Shown one piece after another: positions 32,393-64,000 of a stretch of 64,000 nucleotides of DNA (the stretch's first letter is position 1; each line of letters begins with the position of its first letter). Location: the NCBI GenBank assembly GCA_963556495.2, contig OY747712.1, positions 23,156,735-23,220,734 on the forward strand, in the 5' to 3' direction. The position numbers and the translations under genes are program-made. Source of the DNA: Valencia hispanica. Lineage: Eukaryota; Chordata; Actinopteri; Cyprinodontiformes; Valenciidae. The notes beneath the pieces are model-generated. The model was not told where the DNA came from, did not search any database, and saw nothing but the letters and a program-made list of their open reading frames with translations.

Positions 32393-34867
32393 TTTATTTG
32401 AGTGTTTATTGATAGGTCAAGAGTCAACCAAGCATCCAAGCATACAACATGTTACTCTTTAGCTTTTACTTTGCTTCACGTTCTGAACGTAAAAAGGAAA
32501 TACAATAGGTAAAACAAAAAAAAACAAACACACAAAAAAGATATTTACATACTCCATTATAAATATGTCAAATGTACATCATTATACACAAGTACCAAAG
32601 ATGGTCGGTTATGTTGAGACCCAAAGAGAAGGACCTTAAAAAATGTGTCCAAAGATGAACAAAAACAACTTATGAATCAAGATGACCAAAACCAGTTTAG
32701 TTTGTTTCTCCAGGACGAGCTTTCCTTTAGATAAAACCACTAAGCTAATATATACACTTCATATTGTTTGTTTGGGTTCAAACAGGCAGGTATTCTAGTG
32801 TTTTCTCTTCCTATCATCTACAGTATGTAAATAGGGATTCAGGGTAATTGCTGTACACATGGAGCTCCTCTGTCATCCCACTGAACCATTAAAAAAAGTC
32901 TCAGTGAAATAAGGTGGTCAAGTAACGATCAGAAATAAGGCTTATATCACAGTACAGTACGAGTTGAAAATCTTAACAAAAATCGGGCGGACCTATGAGG
33001 TGTTGAAGGAATCGTTTAACATTATTTGGAGAAAATGTGCCATTTTAGAAATATGCACCCACTAGTATTCCAATATCTGATGGACAATCTAGTAAGTGTA
33101 ATCAACAAAAAGTAGCCAAACATCCAGCTAAGCCAAATGTATCCACTTAGCCATTAAACATGTATAAACTATAACATTATATTTCTTGATTCCATTTTTC
33201 TTTTTGCGTACATCAACTTTGAACAAGAAAATAGCACATTTACAAAAATGTCAAATAATTCCTTCCTCAGTCTTAGAAGCATCCTCTTTTGGCCACCCAT
33301 ACATTTCGAGTAGGCTGGGAAAAGAGTAAAACCATAAACATCAACATATGTATTGCAGATAAGGTACCTTGTAGTTCTTAGCCCTGTAAACAAACATTTT
33401 GCCTATGTAAACCAATAAAAATAGGATGTTTTAAAATCTTTACAAACTTGCAAACTAGATCAAACCAGGTGAAAATATCTGTAGAATACTGCACAGCTGT
33501 ATGAAAGAAAACTTCAGTAAATGAACCTCCTTCAGATTGTAATCCCTTTTACCATCTTTACTTCAGTCACATAAATGCATTTTGTTGTCTCTTAGCTTTT
33601 ACACTTATATGATATGAGGCCTGGAAATGCTTAGGGAAAAGGAGAGAGGAGATTTTTTTTATTTTGACTAAAAGTCTGAGTTATCTCACAGGGTTCTTAT
33701 AAGGAATAAGGCAAAGGAACATTAACTACTTTTTACAGACATCTGTACAATGAAACCCAGTTATGTTCCCAAATCTTTACTCTATGTTTAAGATTTCTCT
33801 GCAAAAATGCCCCTGAAGCAGATGTTCAGACACACACACAAATGGTACCACACATGTATTTCACAGCAACAACAATTGATATGATCTCTAAAGTACCGGT
33901 TTTACATCTATCAGCTGATCTCCCAGAATCACATGGTGTTAAATTGACGGAATCTCGAAACAATTACCAACACAATCTACTCAATCTTAAAAAGAAAACT
34001 TTAACAAAGAGATCATAATGGTAGAAGTTCACAGTTTCAATCAAACCTTTGAATCTGAATGAATTTTGATTGAAGAGGCACACTCACAAAGCAGTGCGTC
34101 TTAATAGTCCTAAAACATCATGGGCCTTAATTCCTTTATAGTCATGGACACATTTACTGAAAGATTGTGCCACAGAAAATGACTCACTCTCACCCAATAG
34201 GAATTCTGCAATCAGCTCTTTCTATGATGATCTAAATCCATTTCCCTGTGAATTAAGTGTCGAAATCATTTGGCCTCTTTAACCATAATTGCTTTGCTTT
34301 TGTATACGATAGCTGTGTTGAAGACATACATCACTGTGAAAGCTGTAACAGCCACTGTTATGAGAGATGACGTTTCTCCCTGTGTCAGTGTTTTCTCACT
34401 TGCACAAACTATGCTCTTATTGTTCTGTGTTTTTACGCTTAAAAATTTGAAGTTGTTTCTGACTCACACTCATAATTTTTCTGTTCACATTACAAAAGGG
34501 GAGAGAAGACAATAGGAGTGTTAAGGATATGCTTTCTGTATGGTAGGTATGAATGCAGAAGGAAGTCATTTGTTTGGTTGAGGCTTCAAAAACATAAATC
34601 TTAAAGCTGATCGTGATCATTTCAGACCAAGACTGAATAAAGTTAGGAGGAGAAAAAAAGAGAAATAAAAAAATCTATAAAAAATGTACAATGTCCAAAC
34701 TTGCAGCGCAGTGGAATATCCCCAGTATCTTGATACCTGATATCTCTCCATTGGTACTGATTCTGGGTTACACAGTGTGAAACAGAGGAACTACAACAAG
34801 GACACATGGGTGGGTTTGGGTGTTGTTCTTTTGTTGTTGTTGTCTGCAGCTAGCTTCTCTCTGGCTT
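32393..34867 (-). other. agap3: Presumed agap3 3' UTR
   Basis: On the minus strand the agap3 stop at 34868 is followed by repeat-free sequence. Candidate AATAAA signals lie at 33658-33663, 32405-32410 and 32393-32398 (TTTATT on the plus strand). The end is uncertain. No other gene is seen in 31270-34867. Confidence 0.35.
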
Positions 34868-58444
<23,577 letters not shown>

Positions 58445-58627
58445 TCATGCCATTTATGATTTATCAAACAAATTTGTGAACCAGTGCATTTGGGCTCAAA
58501 ATTCTACACCTGGAATCCCACTGAATGTTCACATTGGAAGCTGGAGGAATATGCATGTCAGCTTATAATGAGACCGACACTCCAAATCACCTCCAAACGT
58601 CAAGGGTTTAGAAGCTTTAATGAATGT

Positions 58628-58975
58628 TTGGGACTAATCCATTCATCCATTGTCTATACTCGCTTGTCCTTTCAGGGTTGAATGGGGAGGTGAGGGGTGA
58701 GTACCAGATTAGGGGGTACTGATCTCTGTCATTCGGCGAGAAGCAGGGCACAGCAGGGCACAGCCTAGACAGGTTGCCAGACCATTCCATGGCAACACAG
58801 GAGAAATAACAATGCACACACACACACGCACACACACACGCACTTAAGTGCAATTACAGTAACAGTATTACAATAACAGTCATGATTTTGTACTGTGGGA
58901 AGAAAAGCCAGAGTACCCAGAGAGAACCCACACATGCAAGGGGAGAACATGCAAACTCCATGCAGAAAGATACCT
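58628..58975 (-). repeat. SINE-like repeat, reverse copy of the 4395-4690 family
   Basis: The plus-strand phrases tccattcatccattgtctatactcgcttgtcctttcaggg, ttcggcgagaagcagggcac, ctagacaggttgccag, agagaacccacacatgcaaggggagaacatgcaaactcc are the reverse complement of the common family at 4395-4690. A (CA)n run sits inside at about 58815-58840. Confidence 0.75.
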
Positions 58976-59819
58976 TCCAATCATGCTTAGTTATTGGTAA
59001 AATGCATAGAAATATGTTGTTGACTTGTATAGCTTGGTCACTGAGCATAACAATTCAAACTCCCAGGTTTTCTGACTTTCAGCTAAAAGATGGTCAACTG
59101 TTGAGAGACACTATTTCATGATCTGAGATCTGACATCTAAGACAAATCAAATGCAGCATAGATTTACCACCCAGTTTCAGTTCTTGCCAACACTTCAATG
59201 TCACTGCCTTTGGGACCTTATTTTATCAAATGGTGTTTTAGTTCACACTGAAGTGCCTTGTTGCTGAAATGTGCAATGGAAATAAACTTGACATGACGAA
59301 AAATGGCTGTTTATAGTCTGCTTTAGATATGCATAAAACACTGATGCACTGTTCAACTTTAAAGACGTAAAAACGTGTGTTACATTCTGTCTTTTGACCG
59401 CTGTCAAATGGGCTCAGAAGTGAGGGATCAAACAAGGAGGTTGTGGTTAAGTAGCTGGAAGTGTAAACAATGTCAGAGAAAAATGCCCTGGATTATAATA
59501 AAACAGGATTTGATGTACTGTGAGAAATTGTGCATGAATGGGTGAATGGAAAAGGTTTGTATCGAGTAGAAAACTTTGATACTCATTTATCGTATGCACA
59601 TCAGAGAAAAATGGATATATGGCAATTTTGACACACATTTGGGAAGGTATGAAATCCCATGCCAGAATTTAGATCGTGTACACACGATTATGTCAGTATG
59701 GCCTTACGATACAGCAGAGAAAACCAAGCTGTGTCAGAGAAATAGAAGTTTTATACTTTTTATGTGGAATTATAAGCAGTTTTTAAGTCGATTTCCTTTT
59801 CCAAGTACGGAGTTATGTC

Positions 59820-60100
59820 TCCAAACCCATAACTGTCCTAATCCTTACATGTTTGTAGTTTTAGTTTCTTCAGTCATACCTTGCTTGATTCTCTGTAATT
59901 TTTCCTGTTCTTTTTGCCCCTCTTGTACCCCCTTTTTCCTGATTGTCTGAGTTTCCTGGTTTTCTTCCCTTTGAAAAGTTGTTTTTAGGTGCTTTGTTTA
60001 TCTTTATTAAATCATCATTATGTGACTTCCGCACTCCTGTCTGCTTTTTGGTCCGATCCCGACACACACCATGACCACAACAGTGTGGATGTTTAGCACT
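59820..60100 (+). mobile_element. Possible LTR or retroposon 3' fragment
   Basis: A pyrimidine-rich run is followed by TTTATTAAATCATCATTATGTG and the phrase ctcctgtctgctttttggtccga, which resembles the 3' part of fish LTR elements. No ends are defined. Low certainty. Confidence 0.3.
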
Positions 60101-60539
60101 CTGGAGTTTTAGGTCAGTGGAATCTTTCCACGTAAGACTGAGGATGTGTGCATTTGAACATGAGCAATAGTGCCTGAGAAAGTGGGTGACATTTTTTGCA
60201 CACTGTCCCACGTGTGGCTTCATTTGGTTCTTTGACACTAGATTTCCTGCTAGATTAACCTGATTGATCATAGGCTGGGCTTCACCAATTTACACACAGT
60301 TCATTTGTCCAACAATCCTTTCAATGTCCAAAATGAGCTTCTAATTAACTATTAACTCTAAGTAAACATACCAAGATTGCTTAGACTTTATCTTCTCTCA
60401 TTTTAATCTTCAATTCATTTATTAAAAAAATTACTTCAACTTCTGGTTCCTTTCTGTGTGACTAAGATTTATGAAAATGTCACCTGATGTTTTCTGTGAG
60501 GAGTTCTGACACAACATATGTTCCAACACATGCTGTTCA

Positions 60540-61160
60540 GCAGCACTTCATTACCACCATACAGTACAATGTGACTCATGTAACGTCTCTGGTCTCTGCA
60601 CATGCTTGCCAAATGATTTGTAATTACCTAATTATGTCTATGCAAATAGTATTCTCATTTGCATAAACCACGTTTGGAGGACAGGAGGAAAACACACACA
60701 TGAGGTACATGTTTTCCTCGGCAGCTTTTATCCACTTTGTCAACATCATATTTCTACTGATATGCTACTTCAATGCTGTGTTTTTAATGGACAAACTCTT
60801 AATTGAACTAATTATTAAAAGTACAAAAAAACCTGCATGCATATCACTCTAATATATCTGACATTAAATTAGCAGTGCATGACTAATAAAACGCCTGCAA
60901 TAACATGATGTTGTGGTGTTAGACAAATCATCCAATTGAAGATATTATATTTACAATCAATTTGCACTGCTTGCTGTGTGACACAGTCTTTTGCTACTTA
61001 ATGACAGATGTGCGATGGATGCCACTAATGTTGCAATCTCTGTGCTGCAGCACAGGGGCCATTTCTTCAGGACTAAAGCAATAATGCAATTAGATTGACA
61101 CCGTCTTCAATTATCTGATTTAGTTTGTGGAATCGACTCCAGGTCACACAGAATCAATAA
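60540..61160. promoter_or_regulatory. Candidate conserved non-coding element in agap3 intron
   Basis: Complex, repeat-free, non-coding DNA dense in TAATTA, CTAATTATG, TTTGCATAA and CAATTAGATTGAC motifs. One of the best enhancer-like stretches in the window; target presumed gbx1 (inference). Confidence 0.35.
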
Positions 61161-61369
61161 AGACTTGAAGTCTCTTTATTTAGACGTACAGCACAAAAGT
61201 GTGTGTGTGTGTGATATTTTAAAAGGTGTTTAAAGGTGTTAACTTTAGGCATTTCAAAGTCAGAAAAAAACAGAACAGCAGGGAATAACACAAAGAAGCA
61301 AAAATAAACAAAAAAGATTAATTGTGATACACTTAATCGAATTTCATTTTTTCTTTTCTAATATCCCTT

Positions 61370-61560
61370 CAGGTACAATAACTAATGCGTTTGATTAGAA
61401 TTTGTGATTCCGAATGTTGTTGTACTTGTGCTCTCATTGCTGTGAAAACCTGAACAAAGCTAATTATTCTGTTGGCTGACCAGGCAATAAATTGGAGGCA
61501 TTAACGCACTTTCATTATGGAGATTAAAAAAGCAACGGATGGCTGGTTTCTTAAACTGAT
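61370..61560. promoter_or_regulatory. Candidate conserved non-coding element
   Basis: A 190-bp stretch with GCTAATTATTCTG, ggcaataaattgg and gcattaacgc motifs, no repeat and no ORF. Role inferred by texture. 61570-62270 shows nothing further. Confidence 0.3.
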
Positions 61561-62419
61561 GCGTATACAAAGGACCACAAATCCTGTACTATATGGTAAT
61601 GTACATTAGAAACATGAAAAATACAGGATCAGATGTGACTAGACGTGGGCGGGTGCCTGGTGTGGAGGTACATCTTGGTTTTAAAAGGTCAGTGTCCACT
61701 TTTTACATGGATTTCAACTGTGTGAATGTCTTTTTAAATCAAAGGTCACTGTGAGCTCCTTCCAGTTCTACGTACCAGAGCAAAATAACCCCTGTCAAAC
61801 TGTTGCTGTGCACTGCCTATCAGCTGGCTGAAGGGAATTTTTCTTGTTTTTATAATGTCAAATAAAAGCCGTACTATTTGTGAATACTTCCAGTCGTGAA
61901 AAACTCAGACGGACATTGTTTAGATACAAAAGGAGCAACCCCCAACACTATTTTTAAGATGGTGTAGTTAAGAATTAAAATGAATAATCAAACACAAAGA
62001 ATTAGGATGACCGTCTTTAAAGTTAACATCTTAGTGCACCCTTACTAGGAGGGCAGATTGTCCAGTTAATCAGCTAGGTAACTTTTTCTCATTGAAAACT
62101 GAGATTTTTTTCAAACTGTGGAGAACAGCAGAAAAAAGGGCTATATCTGGGCAAAATCTACAAATAAAAATTTAACTAGTCGTTACGATATACAATATTA
62201 TGATTGTTTTGTTTTCTACCACTGAGTGGATCTGTGTTAAGACAATAATGATACATTATTCTTCAGCACTGATGAAGATTCACTGGTCGGTTTATTATAG
62301 TAGTTCTATAGGCTCCTCTTCTACCCCTGTTCAGAGGTGTCTGAACAGAAGTGTCTGAACAGGGTTTGCAGAATGACTTGTTTTGGTGCGGTCCCTTTAA
62401 ATGTGTAAGACATGCTGCA

Positions 62420-62727
62420 TACCACGGCCCCCCTCCAGGTTGCATTTCTTCGCTTACTGTGCAAATCCTGCTTTTACTCCGTCTGCTTCAATGCTGCCAG
62501 CATTTGTTTACTATCTGTGTGACTCTAGTCGACCCGGAAGACTGTCAGTGTGAAAGGCCGCATGTCGCCACATAGTGCCGAGGAGTCGAACACACTTCAT
62601 TCATTAATTAGATTTTTTAGTTAAATGACGTGTAAACTGGTATAAAGAATCCCTTTCTGGTTAAGGTATAAGTCTGATTATTGCCAAAATTCGTTTCAGA
62701 TGTGCATGTAAGAGTACTGACTGAGCT
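62420..62727. mobile_element. Partial MITE, same family as 38830-39444
   Basis: The ordered phrases gacccggaaga.tgtca, gcatgtcgccacata, attcattaattagattttt.agt, cgtgtaaactgg and the end TGCATGTAAGAGTACTGACTGAG match the right half of the element at 38830-39444. The left end is not found. Confidence 0.7.
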
Positions 62728-63160
62728 TTTTGTTATTACTATCATTATTATGTTGCTAATAATTATTATCACTTAGGGGCACCCAATGTGCATACTGCAT
62801 TCAACATCAGCCTAAGATGCTCAGGCAAGTATTATTTCTAGAAAAAGTAAACAAATAATAATTTAAAAAAAACAAGTAATGGAGACTCTTCTCAGAGTAC
62901 TTCATACTGTAGTGGCAACAAGTTTGGATGTGGATGTCAAAGCTAACTCTGTCACTATTCATGAGTGTAAGTGTATAAAAATCAAAATAGCTGTGGATAA
63001 TAAATATTAGCAGTACTAATCTTAGTCATTTGTTGGTTTTAAAATAAAATCTGTTAAATCAAGGTATGAATTTCTATATTTTTATGTCATTTTTTAAAAC
63101 TTTTAAATGTTTAAAATAGTTAAATTGCCGTATGTTTGTCCAAGATATTCAGACCCTTAA

Positions 63161-63388
63161 GCCACGTTTCCAATGAGCAAAACGGTGCAGTCCGGTTCAC
63201 TTTTTTGTCTGTTTCCATTGTAAAAGCGGCCCATACAACAGGCCCATACTGGTCCATTAATAACCCCCTTCAGTTGTAGGTCCATATGACAATGGTTCGG
63301 TATGGTTAGGGTGGAGCTACTGGCGTCACAACACAGTCCTTTGATTGGGGGAATGTAAAACATCACTGCTTGTAACAAGCACAAGACA
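63161..63388 (+). mobile_element. Left part of a MITE, interrupted by Tc1
   Basis: The sequence GCCACGTTTCCAATGAGC, then ctgtttccattgtaa and gtccatatgacaatggttcggtatggttaggg, is the left part of a teleost hAT-type non-autonomous element. It is cut at a TA by the Tc1 element at 63391; the right part would lie beyond the window. Confidence 0.5.
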
Positions 63389-63390
63389 TA

Positions 63391-64000
63391 CAGTGGCTTG
63401 CAAAAGTATTCGGCCCCCTTGAACTTTTCCACCTTTTGTCACATTACAGCCACAAACATGAATCAATTTTATTGGAATTCCACGTGAAAGACCAATACAA
63501 AGTGGTGTACACGTGAGAAGTGGAACGAAAATCATACATGATTCCAAATCTTTTTTACAAATAAATAACTGAAAAGCGGGGTGTGCGTAATTATTCAGCC
63601 CCCTTTGGTCTGAGTGCAGTCAGTTGCCCATAGACATTGCCTGATGAGTGCTAATGACTAAATAGAGTGCACCTGTGTGTAATCTAATGTCAGTACAAAT
63701 ACAGCTGCCCTGTGACGGCCTCAGAGGTTGTCTAAGAGAATGCTGGGAGCAACAACACCATGAAGTCCAAAGAACACACCAGACAGGTCAGGGATAAAGT
63801 TATTGAGAAATTTAAAGCAGGCTTAGGCTACAAAAAGATTTCTCAAGCCTTGAACATCCCATAGAGCACTGTTCAAGCGATCATTCAGAAATGAAAGGAG
63901 TATGGCACAACTGTAAACCTACCAAGACAAGGCCGTCCACCTAAACTCACAGGCCAAACAAGGAGAGCGCTGATCCGAAATGCAGCCAAGAGGCCCATGG
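63391..64000 (+). mobile_element. Tc1-like transposon, 5' part, runs off the window
   Basis: It begins CAGTGGCTTGCAAAAGTATTCGGCC directly after TA (63389-63390), followed by the long subterminal region of this Tc1 class and the start of the transposase at 63760. The right end is beyond position 64000. Confidence 0.9.
63760..64000 (+). pseudogene. Tc1 transposase start with two nonsense codons
   Basis: ATG at 63760 opens the DNA-binding half (MKSKEHTRQVRDKVIEKF, GYKKISQALNIP). An in-frame TAG follows at 63862-63864 and a TGA at 63892-63894, where functional copies have sense codons. The frame then continues with the usual text (YGTTVNLPRQGRPPKLT). Confidence 0.88.

Overview
The window is nuclear DNA of a teleost fish. 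The evidence is vertebrate genes with short introns, many Tc1-type transposons and repeat families typical of ray-finned fish. The low GC, the simple repeats and the repeat families fit a spiny-rayed fish (inference); I cannot name the species. Four genes are supported. (1) A histone H2B variant (1777-2211, +) has one 84-nt intron that stays open in frame. (2) asb10 (14555-20272, +) is an ankyrin-repeat/SOCS-box protein with two possible first coding exons in the same phase and one GC-AG intron. (3) gbx1 (23242-25290, +) is a two-exon homeobox gene. (4) The 3' half of agap3 (34868-58395, -) carries the PH tail, ArfGAP zinc finger and ankyrin repeats; its 5' exons (GTPase, first part of PH) lie beyond position 64000. 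I recall asb10-gbx1-agap3 as a conserved vertebrate block (human 7q36), and I recall the H2B.K germline variant from the same neighbourhood. The gene identities therefore rest on both protein sequence and gene order. 

Layout: 1-1045 is a Tc1 fragment. 1777-2292 is the H2B variant. 2300-14160 is intergenic, with a SINE, several Tc1 remnants, two well-delimited Tc1 elements (6672-8152 and 12635-14160), and two complex blocks that look like conserved regulatory DNA (about 5640-6640 and 9740-11690). 14200-20730 is asb10. 21940-25815 is the gbx1 promoter-proximal region and gene. 25830-31300 is the gbx1-agap3 interval, with more regulatory-looking blocks and Tc1 remnants. 31300-34867 is agap3 3' UTR and downstream. 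The rest is agap3 exons separated by large introns, among them one of 6.8 kb and one of 13.2 kb. These introns are full of mobile DNA: nested Tc1 copies, a candidate solo LTR, an L1-type LINE, and at least four MITE-like elements with visible terminal inverted repeats. 

The genes form no operon-like unit. Gbx1 is a transcription factor of the developing nervous system. The complex, AT-motif-rich non-coding blocks on both sides of it, including inside agap3 introns, are best explained as its long-range enhancer landscape (inference). Agap3 and asb10 would be bystander genes with housekeeping-type roles: Arf GTPase control and Cullin-RING ubiquitin ligase substrate recognition. I found no convincingly new biochemical system. 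The most interesting items are the intron-bearing H2B variant with its readable intron, the asb10 GC-AG intron and twin start exons, and a roughly 2-kb unclassified insert nested in a Tc1 copy.
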